A DNA stretch of 64,000 nucleotides, from assembly GCA_965226645.1 (NCBI GenBank), contig CBDDDL010000004.1, positions 496,001 to 560,000 on the forward strand, read 5' to 3'. Each line of letters begins with the position of its first letter. Within the stretch, counting starts at the first letter, position 1. The notes beneath the pieces are model-generated. The model was not told the origin of the DNA. It was given only the letters and a program-made list of their open reading frames with translations, and did no database searches. Position numbers and translations under genes: made by a program. Positions 34,501 to 42,745 of the stretch are shown here, in pieces. Origin of the DNA: Poriferisodalis sp965226645 (GTDB lineage Bacteria; Actinomycetota; Acidimicrobiia; Acidimicrobiales; Poriferisodalaceae).

Positions 34501-37500
34501 CGGGCTTGTTGGGATCCGCGTCGGCAGGCGAAACGGTGATGTCCATATGGGGATACGAGGCAGTCGCCGACAAGGTCGCCTCGGCAAGTTCAGGCCCGGC
34601 TGCCGCCGCGTATTCGAACACGTCGCTGTCGAATGCGGGCGTCAGATCGAGGCCCGCAACGCTCAAAGAACCCAAAGACGGAACGAGCTCGGGCCGAGTA
34701 ACAGCGACCGTATATGAGATGCTTGTCGTGCTCGAATCGGTCACTGTGACCACCGCTGTGGTCACGGTCTGCGAGCCGAGAGCGCCGAGCGGTATCTGCC
34801 ATCCGGGCTTGTTGGGATCCGCGTCGGCAAGCGAAACGGTGATGTCCATATGGGGATACGAGGCAGTCGCCGACAAGGTCGCCTCGGCAAGTTCAGGCCC
34901 GGCTGCCACCGCGTATTCGAACACGTCGCTGTCGAATGCGGGCGTCAGATCGAGGCCCGCAACGCTCAAAGAACCCAAAGACGGAACGAGCTCGGGCCGA
35001 GTGACAGCGATCATGTAAGTCCCGTGGGCCGCAACTGTGGGCGCGGAGACAAGCACGACTACTTGGGTTGTCGTCAAATCGCCCAGGGCGCCGAGTGCTA
35101 CCTGGTGTCCAGGCGTGACCGGATCGTCGTCGCCGGGAACGATTCGGACCTCGGCATCAGGGGCTTCGGCTGTCGCATGAATCGTGGCGTGACTCTGTGT
35201 GTCGTCGACGGTGGCCGTGTAGGCATACAAGTCAGGATCGAATGCCGGTGTGAGCTGCGAGCCGCTCACGTCCAGCAATGCCAGGCGCGTCGATGCTTTG
35301 CGTGAAACAGTGACCACGTAGCTGACGAGCTGGCCATTTGCACTAGCGACGATCACGATCGCCGTCTCGGAACCGGGCAGGCCGAGAGCAACTTGATGTC
35401 CTGGATCATTTGCGTCGGCGTCTGCGGGGATCACCGTCAGCTCGGCGCCGTTGGCTGCAGCAGTGACGGTCACTTCGGCCACGTCTGACTCGACTGTGGC
35501 GGTGTATTCGAACTCGTCTGCCGCGAATGCGGGGTCCAGACTCCCCTCCGAGACGCTGAGGCTGCTCAGCGTCGGCGCCGTTTCGCTGCGCATGGTGAGT
35601 TTGCTGCGCATTGTGAGCTGGCGCATTGAGGACCTGACCGATGTCGATACTTTGGAGATGAGGGTCAGATAGACGCGTTGGCTCAGCCCATCGCCCGATG
35701 TGACTCGAACGATCACCAGCGTGTCGCCCGAATCGGCGAGATCGACTTGATGCCCTATCGCCGCAGGGTCCGCGTCGTTGCGGTCAAGAGTGAGTTTCGC
35801 GCTGTCGCTGCGCACCACCATCACTTCGACGATCGCGTCGGTTTCGGCTCGACTGGTCACCACGGTGGTTTGCGACACCTCCTCATGAACTGACAGCACG
35901 TACAACGACTCTTTCTCATTGAACGCCAGCGGCTCGAGCCCGCTCATCTGCATGTTCTCCAACGCCGAGGATTCGTCGCCTGATGCGGTGTCGGAGCGGG
36001 CAACGAGCCAATAGCGCCGCGTGGCCACGCCATCGGGGGCGGTCACTGTCAATTCGACTGCGGTCTCGCCGTTCGGGTCCACGACGACCTGATGGCCGGG
36101 CTCACCCGGGTCGGCATCCGCGGGCGTAATCGACACCTCTGCGCCCGCCGATTCCTCCGCAGCAGCGGCAAGAACGGTGAATTCCGACGCGCCCGGCGCC
36201 GACGTCGCGTAGTGCAGCGCCTCCGCGGGATCGAACGGCGCCCCAAGCGAAGCCCCCATCAGATCCAAAGACGCGAGAGAGGCATCGGCGAGGCCCGCAA
36301 TGACCACTTGCGCGTGGTTGTGCAGCTCTCGGCCGTCTGAGGTGCATACCGCGCCAAGCAGTGCGCAGCCGCCGACGGGTCCCAGCGCCACGATGATCTC
36401 TTCGGGTCCGTGGGGCTCGAGCGTGATGTCCCAGGCCCTCTTGCCGGCTGAAGCCTTTTTGACCTCGGCGATCCCAGCGCCAGCGACCTCAAGGGTGTCG
36501 TCGCGCAGCATCGCGGCGTCGACAGCCAAGCCAGCCTCGTCGAAGTTCAACCGCACAGTAAACGCGTCGATGCCGTTGTGCCCGGCCGGCAGATGCGAGA
36601 ATCTCGCCGACGGCGGAGCTTTCGGCCGCCCGGTCAGGTCGCCGGGACCTCCCATGGTGATGCTCACCGGCACCTGATCGCCTGTCCGCCAGTCTCTGGG
36701 AGCCGCAGGCCACCAATATCGGCCCCTCAAAATCAGCCCAGGCACAAAGCTCTCGCTGCCCACGAACTGCTCCCCGTCCACGTCGAGCACAAAATCCTCG
36801 GGCAGCTCCGCGCTCAGGCCCATCATCAAACCGCCCTCGACGTACTCGAACAGCGCCGCCACCGTGATCCCGCTGTCCCCAACCTCGAAGTGACGCTCAG
36901 ACAACCCGCCCGTCGCCGAGCCCACATCGCTCCTGGACCATTCCCAGAATCCCAACGACGGAGGCGACGAACCCCCATATGCATCCACCGTCAACACCGC
37001 AGACCACACCGGCGACACCCCAGCAGCGACAGGGTCATCAGCATCCGACTTCGGCCCAGACAGATCCGACCTAGGCCCAGACAGATCCGATGTATCAACC
37101 GGCGCCGGCTCGTCGGCGGGCGGCTTGTAGGTGATGGTCGCCTTGTCAGAAATGGCCGAGCGCAGACCGCCGCGCATCGCCCGCACCCGGTAGATATAGA
37201 CACCGCCATCGAACGCAGACTCGTCCAAATACGACGTCGACGTCGTACCCGTGTCCCGAACCAGCTGCGACAGCCGCTTCTCGCCCACATCAGTGCGGCG
37301 GCGCACGATCCGATACCCCGTCACCGACCCAGCATCCTGCACAGGCGCGTCCCACTCCAACAACACCCCACCAGCCGCCGACGACGCCGACAACCCCGTC
37401 GGCGTCAACACACCCTCAACAGCCCCCACCGGCACGACAACCCCCGCCGACAACCCCAACGCCAAAACAGCCACAACAGCCGCTCTCCTCGGGGCAACGA

Positions 37501-37528
37501 GCCCAAAGAACCGATTCAAACCAATCAC
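31550..37528 (-). CDS. Giant secreted FN3/cadherin-like/PPC-like surface protein, copy B
   Basis: 1992 residues from the GTG at 37528, the start equivalent to copy A. Same signal peptide and domain order, but the fifth cadherin-like repeat is present three times (303-bp units at 34101-35009). A four-residue PQTS duplication follows the second FN3 domain. The PPC-like C-terminal third differs at scattered residues (for example NEYDNWAHH here against NPNDSWAHH in A), while the N-terminal half appears identical. This suggests recent duplication or gene conversion. Function is probably adhesion or matrix; it is not provable from sequence. Confidence 0.85.
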   Translation of the reverse strand: MIGLNRFFGLVAPRRAAVVAVLALGLSAGVVVPVGAVEGVLTPTGLSASSAAGGVLLEWDAPVQDAGSVTGYRIVRRRTDVGEKRLSQLVRDTGTTSTSYLDESAFDGGVYIYRVRAMRGGLRSAISDKATITYKPPADEPAPVDTSDLSGPRSDLSGPKSDADDPVAAGVSPVWSAVLTVDAYGGSSPPSLGFWEWSRSDVGSATGGLSERHFEVGDSGITVAALFEYVEGGLMMGLSAELPEDFVLDVDGEQFVGSESFVPGLILRGRYWWPAAPRDWRTGDQVPVSITMGGPGDLTGRPKAPPSARFSHLPAGHNGIDAFTVRLNFDEAGLAVDAAMLRDDTLEVAGAGIAEVKKASAGKRAWDITLEPHGPEEIIVALGPVGGCALLGAVCTSDGRELHNHAQVVIAGLADASLASLDLMGASLGAPFDPAEALHYATSAPGASEFTVLAAAAEESAGAEVSITPADADPGEPGHQVVVDPNGETAVELTVTAPDGVATRRYWLVARSDTASGDESSALENMQMSGLEPLAFNEKESLYVLSVHEEVSQTTVVTSRAETDAIVEVMVVRSDSAKLTLDRNDADPAAIGHQVDLADSGDTLVIVRVTSGDGLSQRVYLTLISKVSTSVRSSMRQLTMRSKLTMRSETAPTLSSLSVSEGSLDPAFAADEFEYTATVESDVAEVTVTAAANGAELTVIPADADANDPGHQVALGLPGSETAIVIVASANGQLVSYVVTVSRKASTRLALLDVSGSQLTPAFDPDLYAYTATVDDTQSHATIHATAEAPDAEVRIVPGDDDPVTPGHQVALGALGDLTTTQVVVLVSAPTVAAHGTYMIAVTRPELVPSLGSLSVAGLDLTPAFDSDVFEYAVAAGPELAEATLSATASYPHMDITVSLADADPNKPGWQIPLGALGSQTVTTAVVTVTDSSTTSISYTVAVTRPELVPSLGSLSVAGLDLTPAFDSDVFEYAAAAGPELAEATLSATASYPHMDITVSPADADPNKPGWQIPLGALGSQTVTTAVVTVTDSSTTSISYTVAVTRPELVSSLGSLSVAGLDLTPAFDSDVFEYAAAAGPELAEATLSATASYPHMDITVSPADADPNKPGWQIPLGALGSQTVTTAVVTVTDSSTTSISYTIVFTRAAASPQHYAPSNLTLRSTAGGIRLRWEAPAVDGSSVTGYEIVRRQSGAGQTGSQALAQTDESVTEYLDGTVAVGGEYFYEVFAVRGPQTSPQTSLGSGETGAEYNPQMATLRSIVSRHNTLIPAFDPDIVEYELRTPHWATTVSLDVETTHSSWVFTIGSNNDPSVSGTTVDLHGNDVITIVVSGGGRLPVTYTINVTISADVSVSEGGQDFPGNISTHGRVAVGGSADAYMSDSDWIAVDLEVGKVYRINLEGHWNRFNTLPNLELISIRNFKGVSIGGTSDRDSGGNNTVERPQSRDSQLYFFPEYSGVHYVHAGHDEDWPHGPYTVSVTEIPYEDDIPADLSTSETLTVGVPTGGEIEIADDRDWFRVSLLADTMYWIEVKGKPTSSGTLRDPRLAWVHDASGVRIPGTKTETGGPQSPPWYSNDNNARLAFTPSTAGIYYISAAGNEYDNWAHHVGTYEVLVTAVSDDFAADTATTGVIEVGGVAKGIFEQKSDSDWFAVDLVAGTLYQIDLTGDNSHAAGPAGLTVIKGVYDSSGNKIPGTSSYSSVSLSNRTRVVFTPADSGIHYVSAGWAPGYELDSLGGYILKFKVFTDDCSADIDTGCAVAGPYKTIRGELEIRGDVDWYAVELDADVEYWIHIKGKGREYATGFTVGNPNLKGVYDSVGNKIPGTAADNGTVHYDSLLKFTPTETGTHYVAVTYSSSWDFPSLGTYGVEYGRVTDDFSANTTTTGTVDVDGSATGMISIVGDRDWFRVTLIPGNTYRIDIEGSATGMGTIYSPNLTGIHDSTGQKIANTSNDFGGVNSNAKLIFRANNENLTHYISVTGGASALGSYTVTVTLRP
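34101..35009. repeat. Three tandem 303-bp in-gene repeats (101 residues each)
   Basis: Units at 34101-34403, 34404-34706 and 34707-35009 are nearly identical. Copy A has one unit (27671-27973). Each encodes one complete cadherin-like beta-sandwich, beginning and ending in the linker SYTVAVTRPEL. The length is divisible by 3, so expansion keeps the frame. Confidence 0.95.
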
Positions 37529-37790
37529 AACGCCACCTTCCAACCACCAGCCGGAGCCGCATAGGGTCTTGGAACGAACATGAGAATCAGTGCAGTGCCA
37601 GCAAACATTTGGAGACCTGTGTTCCTGAGTTGACATTTGACGAGGCCGAGGAGGCGGCGCATTCGGTGCCCTGCAACGGCACCTAACGGATCTTCGCCCG
37701 TGTTCAACTGCGCAGACCTCCCGAGCGGCAAGATCGATAACAGTACCCGTTATTATCACCGGACGTGATGACGCAGCTGATCAAGCCGCT

Positions 37791-38081
37791 CTTGCGCAGC
37801 TATATGCCCCACTGGGCGCGTACATGCAGCGCCAGGCGCAGGTCGTCCCACGCTCCGAACTGCAGGCCGAGATCTCCCTGCGCGCTCCACACGACGTGCA
37901 CAGGCAGGGTCACCGGGCCGGTCGCGGGCACGACGGCCCAGTCCCCGACCGAACCCATCCACGGCAAGAGCCCTGAATCCACCGCTCGCTGTGGATCACT
38001 TCCGCACCTGCTGGGGGCCGTCGTCGGTCGATGGCCCTGCCCAGTATTCGAGTCCGCTGAGATGGACTATCGTTGCGCCTC
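37791..38081. other. Gene-poor junction between copy B and the lysyl-oxidase gene
   Basis: This starts exactly where the duplication ends. A minus-strand ORF (37800-37982; MGSVGDWAVVPATGPVTLPV) reads protein-like to a stop but has no family I recognise. It may be a remnant. No other gene is evident. Confidence 0.4.
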
Positions 38082-38100
38082 GATTATTACCGATATTATC
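38082..38100 (+). promoter_or_regulatory. AT-rich box upstream of the lysyl-oxidase gene
   Basis: GATTATTACCGATATTATC stands out in GC-rich DNA and contains TATTAT (38094-38099) 15 nt before the start codon. A GGTGGGGG ribosome site lies between. Similar TTATTATC or GATTATC boxes precede the other large surface genes (30714, 37750, 55163, 56071). Confidence 0.35.
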
Positions 38101-38114
38101 GGTGGGGGTATTTG

Positions 38115-41100
38115 ATGGGTCTGTCTGGGAGCGGTCGCGGTAGCGCGTGTTGCAAGTGGGGCGTGCGGTTGTTGTCCGCTGCACTGGTTGTGGTGTTGGC
38201 TGCGGCACCCGTCGGTGCGGATTCTTCTGTTTTGCAGGGCGATGGGCACTTCCCCCCGTTGGCCGGTCAGTCGGTTAAGGCGGGCTGGTTGCCTGCGCCG
38301 ACTGGCTTGGGCGGAACTGTGACCTGGGATCGGGCAGATCTGATCTGGGACGATCCCGGCGATCCCGCAGTGATCGGCTACCAGGTGCTTCGGCGTGACA
38401 GGGCCTTACAGCGTGCCGGAGTGTTCAGTGTGCTGGTTGATGACACTGGTGACGCCGTCACTGAGTTCACCGACAACACGGTGGAGCCTGGGCGCAGCTA
38501 TGTGTACCGGGTCAAGGCTCGCAGCGCGACGGGCATGAGCAACCGGAGCCACTGGTTCAGAGCCGACACGCCCGAGGCGCCCGGGCCGGGCGTGCGTGGG
38601 CTTGCTGCCGCGAGCGAGCCGGAGTACGAGATTGTGTGGTCGTCGGTGTTGTCGGTGGCAGATCTTCAGGGAGGGGCTTCGGGATATACGAGATTCACGA
38701 GGTCCGTGGGTTCGCTGTCTTCTGATGAGTTCGTGGTGGACGGCGGGTCCGTTGGAGTGTCGGCAGTGATCGATCACGGGGGGCTGGTCCTGGGGCTGTC
38801 GCGTGAGCTGTCGCGTGATTTCGTGTTTCGCGTGGGCGGCAGCGAATTTGTCGGCAGCGACAGTCTCGAGCAGGTGCTCGCGGCCGCAGGACGCTATTGG
38901 TGGCCTTCGGCGCCGATGGGATGGACTGCGGGCGACGAGGTGGAACTGAGCATCGCTATGGGCGGTTCGGGTGCAGTGACGGGCAGGCCGGCGGCGCCGC
39001 CGTCGGCGTATTTCGCAAATGTGCCGCCGTCTCATGACGGCGAGACGCAATTCGACGTGGATCTGGTCTTCGACGAGGCGAACCTGGCAGTAGACGCAAA
39101 GATGCTCAAAGATCATGCCTTGGCCGCAGTCGGCGCCGAGATCATCGCTGTGCGCAAGTACTCGCCGGGGTCGGCGAGTAGATGGACAGTGACCTTGCAG
39201 CCAGAAGGGGCGAGCGGCGCGGTCGTGTCACTGCCCGCCGCAACGGATTGTGTGCTGGCCGCCGCGGTGTGCTCAAGCGACGGTCGTGCCCTGCGCGCCG
39301 ACGCGCGGGCTGTGGTTGCCGGCCCGGGTATGGACGCGATCCCAGAGGACTATTTGCTGCCCGATTTGGTGAGCGATCCTCCAGTCTTTGACTATGGAGT
39401 GCATGAAGTCTTGACAGGCGGGCAACGGCGGCTCGTACTGCGCTTCGACGGCTATGTGACCAACCTGGGTGACGGGCCCGTTGACCTATCGGGCAATCCT
39501 CAGCTTGTCGATCCAGCGGATCCAACAAGTCATGACGTCTGGCAGCGGGTCAAGACCGCATCAGGGGAATGGTTCAAACTTGCACAGCCTCCGGTGCGTT
39601 ATGAGACTGCCGACGGCCACAATCACTTTCACTTGATGGATATCGTGGCATATTCGCTGTGGAGCAGCGACGGAGTGACACTGGTCGCGCCCGGAGCCAA
39701 AGTAGGTTTTTGTCTTGCCGACTCTGAGGCGCTGCCGGACCGCCACCCCGATCCGGGCCCTGCCACATATTCGGATGTAGACAACCAGAACTGCATGGCC
39801 AACGAGCCGAACGCTACAAGCCTGGAAATGGGAGTTACCGAAGGGTGGAGAGACATCTATGACGGTGATCTGACTTTTCAGTGGATTGACGTGTCCGACG
39901 TGAGTCCAGGCCGGTACCGGCTTGGCGTTGAGGCCGACCCCTACAATATCTTGATCGAGTCTGACGAGACCAACAACGGTGTCGCCCTGTCGGATGACGT
40001 CAGCGTCGTCCGTGGTTATGTGGCAAAATCGAGGGTGTTCACTGCCGAACCGGACACAACGCCGCAGATCAGATTGTCGGCCAATAGCTACCGCAATCCG
40101 GGACAGATTGCGTTCCGAATCGTATCCCACCCATCTCACGGAACGATTGCAACCGCACGCAACTATACCGTTGTTCAGGGAGGCAACTCATATCGCGCCT
40201 TCTTGAATCGGACCGTCACCTACACACCCGACCCTGGATTCTCCGGTGTGGATACGTTTGAATTCGTCGCTTTCGACTCGACCAGACCCGATTTTCCGAC
40301 TAGCCCCATAGTTGCTACAGCCACTATCGATATGACCGCTGCTGAGGCCATCGTCTCGATCGTCAATGCCCCAGCGTCGATCGTCGCGGGGACTACCACA
40401 AGCCTTCGTGCCCAAGTCACCGGCGTGGCTGCAGGTGTGTCTTGGGCAGTTGAAGGAGTGGACGGCGGCAACTCAACAGTGGGCACGATCGACGCTGACG
40501 GCACCTACGCAGCTCCCGCCGCAGTCCCAGCCTCAGGTTCGGTTGTTGTCAGGGCCACCAGCACAGCCGCACCCTCTGCCTTCGCCGAGACGGCCATAAC
40601 AATCACCGAAGCACCCAACACAGCGCCTTCGGTCACATTCCCCGGCAACCAGTCGTTTAGCGTCGGCGACTCCGTCGACGTGCATGTCGTCGCCACAGAC
40701 GCACAGGGCGACCAGCTGAACTGGACCGTCGACACGCTCCCCGCCGGGCTGGACCTTGTCAGGTCAACAGGTCGAATCGTGGGCAATCCGATCATCGCAG
40801 GCACATCGCAATCAGTAGTCACTGTGAGCGACGGCGATCTGTCCGCAAGCGTCACAATCTCATGGAACATCTCGCTCCAATCAACCGTCTCGGGCGACAG
40901 CAACGGCGACGACGATCTACCCGAAGATGCTGACTCGGTGAGAGAAGGTGCAATCGACCTTGGCGACATTACCGGCACCGGTGGGCTGAGAAATGGCGTG
41001 GTCCGCGTGACCAGGAGCACGATCAACGGCGTTGACGACGGAGTCGACTACTTTCGCTTCACACTGACGGGCTACACGTTCATTGATTTAAGCCTGCGTC

Positions 41101-41327
41101 GCCAAGACTATGACGCAGACATGTTCATCGAGAACGCCGATGGAATCGTACTGGAGCCGTTCAACAGCACTAGCGACGGCACCGCCACAGAGATGATTTT
41201 CGTAACGCTTCCTGCGGGCCACTACTTCATTCGAGTCGAGGCACAAGAACCAGGCCTCAACGCCTACACGCTGCGCTACAAGGTCTTCAAAGGATATGCC
41301 GACGACGCATACGAGATTGACGGCTAA
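38115..41327 (+). CDS. Secreted lysyl-oxidase-domain protein with FN3, Ig-like and PPC-like domains
   Basis: 1070 residues from the ATG at 38115 (GGTGGGGG site upstream). Signal peptide (LLSAALVVVLAAAPVGA), FN3, then the same WSSVLSV...GRYWWPSAPMGW and FDEANLAVDA modules as the giant proteins. Residues of about 425-645 form a bacterial lysyl-oxidase domain: DGHNHFHLMDIVAYSLW has the copper triad His502, His504, His506. VGFCLADSEALP, GWRDIYDGDLTFQWIDV and the ESDETNN end are typical of the family. Lysyl oxidases oxidise the epsilon-amine of lysines to aldehydes, which crosslink proteins. Bacterial Ig-like and putative-Ig domains follow, then a PPC-like C-terminus. The LTQ-forming Lys/Tyr pair was not verified. 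Confidence 0.85.
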   Translation: MGLSGSGRGSACCKWGVRLLSAALVVVLAAAPVGADSSVLQGDGHFPPLAGQSVKAGWLPAPTGLGGTVTWDRADLIWDDPGDPAVIGYQVLRRDRALQRAGVFSVLVDDTGDAVTEFTDNTVEPGRSYVYRVKARSATGMSNRSHWFRADTPEAPGPGVRGLAAASEPEYEIVWSSVLSVADLQGGASGYTRFTRSVGSLSSDEFVVDGGSVGVSAVIDHGGLVLGLSRELSRDFVFRVGGSEFVGSDSLEQVLAAAGRYWWPSAPMGWTAGDEVELSIAMGGSGAVTGRPAAPPSAYFANVPPSHDGETQFDVDLVFDEANLAVDAKMLKDHALAAVGAEIIAVRKYSPGSASRWTVTLQPEGASGAVVSLPAATDCVLAAAVCSSDGRALRADARAVVAGPGMDAIPEDYLLPDLVSDPPVFDYGVHEVLTGGQRRLVLRFDGYVTNLGDGPVDLSGNPQLVDPADPTSHDVWQRVKTASGEWFKLAQPPVRYETADGHNHFHLMDIVAYSLWSSDGVTLVAPGAKVGFCLADSEALPDRHPDPGPATYSDVDNQNCMANEPNATSLEMGVTEGWRDIYDGDLTFQWIDVSDVSPGRYRLGVEADPYNILIESDETNNGVALSDDVSVVRGYVAKSRVFTAEPDTTPQIRLSANSYRNPGQIAFRIVSHPSHGTIATARNYTVVQGGNSYRAFLNRTVTYTPDPGFSGVDTFEFVAFDSTRPDFPTSPIVATATIDMTAAEAIVSIVNAPASIVAGTTTSLRAQVTGVAAGVSWAVEGVDGGNSTVGTIDADGTYAAPAAVPASGSVVVRATSTAAPSAFAETAITITEAPNTAPSVTFPGNQSFSVGDSVDVHVVATDAQGDQLNWTVDTLPAGLDLVRSTGRIVGNPIIAGTSQSVVTVSDGDLSASVTISWNISLQSTVSGDSNGDDDLPEDADSVREGAIDLGDITGTGGLRNGVVRVTRSTINGVDDGVDYFRFTLTGYTFIDLSLRRQDYDADMFIENADGIVLEPFNSTSDGTATEMIFVTLPAGHYFIRVEAQEPGLNAYTLRYKVFKGYADDAYEIDG

Positions 41328-41330
41328 GCG

Positions 41331-42603
41331 GCCGCCGCGGGTTAGGTCGCGTGTTCGGTCGGTGTGATGGTGTAGTTCCATTCGCCGTGCCAGTGGTGGG
41401 GGCGCAGCGGCAGGTGTTGCATTTGGCGGTCGGTGATCTTGATGCCGCGTTGGTACCAGTTGGGGTCGTAGGCGGCTTGGACGGTGAGCCCGGCTTGGGT
41501 GGTGGTGGAGGCGATGAGCTCGACGATGGTGGCGATGTCGGTGAGGGGTCGGCCTCGCCAGTTCATGGAGATGAAGCTGAAGAGGCGGTGCTCGATCTTG
41601 TTCCATTTGCTGGTGCCGGGCGGGTAGTGCGCGACGGTGATCTCGAGGCCGGTGTCGGCGGCGAGTTGGGCGAGGAACCATTTCTGGGCGCGGGGCCGGT
41701 AGCCGTTGGAGCCGCCGGCGTCGGCGGTGATCAGCAGCCGGGTCGCGGTCGGGAACCGGTCGCGGCCCAGGGTGTCCCACCAGCGGCGGATGGAGCTCAC
41801 GGCGAACTCGGCGGTGTCGGCGGAGTCGCCGACGCTGACCCAGCCGGCGTTGTCGGCGACGTCGTAGACGCCGTAGGGGACGGCCTTGGCGAACTCTCCC
41901 AGCGTCCGGTCGGCGAAGTCGTGCACGTTGACCCGCTGGGGCTGCCCGGCGGGCTGGCGTTCGGCGCCGCCGTTGGCGTAGGACCCGATCAGTTCCTTTT
42001 TCTTGGTGTCCACGCTGATCACCGGCTCCCCGGCGGCGCCGAACTCCTCCGCCAGCGCGTTGAGGTAGGCGAACTGGGCGTCGCGGTCGGGATGGCCGGC
42101 GCCCTCGTTCTGCTTGGCCGGCGCCTGCAGCGAGTAGCCCATCTGATGCAGCAGCCGGCGCACCAGCTCAGCGGACGCCTTGAAGCCCTGCCCGGTCAGC
42201 TCGCGGGCGAGCTGGCGCGTCGACTTCAGCGTCCAGCGCAGCGGCGACATCGGGCTGCCCCGCGTGACCGGATGCACCAGCTCGTCGAGCGCCTCGAGCA
42301 GACCGGGCTGCTTGTCGATCGCCGGGCGGTCCCCGCCGCCCTCGACACGCTGACGGTCCGACGGCTCGACCCCAGCGCGCACCTCGCGCACCGCCCGCGA
42401 CATCGTCGAAGTCGAGATACCCGACGCTCCCACCACGAACGCCTGCCCGCCGCGGCCCAGCGCCTCGGCCATCGCGCCGGCCACCACACGCCGCTGACGC
42501 TCGCCCAGATGCGGCATCACCGTCTCGAAGAACACCCCCGCATCCGCCGCCGACAGCTCCACACCCGCAACACTACACAACGCGAGTTAACCTATGGCGG
42601 ACC
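41331..42603 (-). mobile_element. ISAzo13-like insertion sequence with 7-bp target duplication
   Basis: Imperfect inverted repeats bound it: gccgccgcgggttagg at 41331 onward, and the reverse complement of the sequence ending at 42601; they match at about 15 of 21 positions. CTAAGCG occurs directly outside both ends (41324-41330 and 42604-42610) and looks like a target duplication. The left copy contains the stop codon of the lysyl-oxidase gene, so the IS landed just past it without damage. Confidence 0.75.
41342..42562 (-). CDS. ISAzo13-family transposase
   Basis: About 406 residues from a GTG at 42562; a TTG at 42580 is the longest option. It has the Rhodopirellula-type DDE transposase features: GSPMSPLRWTLKSTRQLARE, VISVDTKKKELIGSYANGG (first Asp), LLITADAGGSNGYRPR (second Asp), and HYPPGTSKWNKIEHRLFSFI (Glu in the last block). 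Length and motifs look complete. Together with its repeats and target duplication it is probably a recent insertion. Confidence 0.88.
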   Translation of the reverse strand: MELSAADAGVFFETVMPHLGERQRRVVAGAMAEALGRGGQAFVVGASGISTSTMSRAVREVRAGVEPSDRQRVEGGGDRPAIDKQPGLLEALDELVHPVTRGSPMSPLRWTLKSTRQLARELTGQGFKASAELVRRLLHQMGYSLQAPAKQNEGAGHPDRDAQFAYLNALAEEFGAAGEPVISVDTKKKELIGSYANGGAERQPAGQPQRVNVHDFADRTLGEFAKAVPYGVYDVADNAGWVSVGDSADTAEFAVSSIRRWWDTLGRDRFPTATRLLITADAGGSNGYRPRAQKWFLAQLAADTGLEITVAHYPPGTSKWNKIEHRLFSFISMNWRGRPLTDIATIVELIASTTTQAGLTVQAAYDPNWYQRGIKITDRQMQHLPLRPHHWHGEWNYTITPTEHAT

Positions 42604-42745
42604 CTAAGCGAAAGGTGACTATTTGTACGTCAAGACAAGCCGCCGGTCGGGTTGTGTGTCGATTTGTCACTCTTCTGCAGAACAGGTAGCGGGGCATCGA
42701 GCATCGTCCCGCCAAAGGGCACGCATGCCGGCCCAGCGGGAATTC

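Larger units (their letters stand above)
31540..37790. repeat. Direct duplication, copy B (6.25 kb)
   Basis: Same orientation and content as 25122-30754. In the blocks I compared (for example 29000-30700 against 36036-37736, offset 7036) I see no differences. Differences cluster in the part encoding the PPC-like repeats (31.9-34.1 kb). Confidence 0.95.

Noticed and set aside
41351..42607. Plus-strand ORF of 418 residues over the ISAzo13 element
   Set aside because: Antisense to a recognisable transposase; low-complexity composition.
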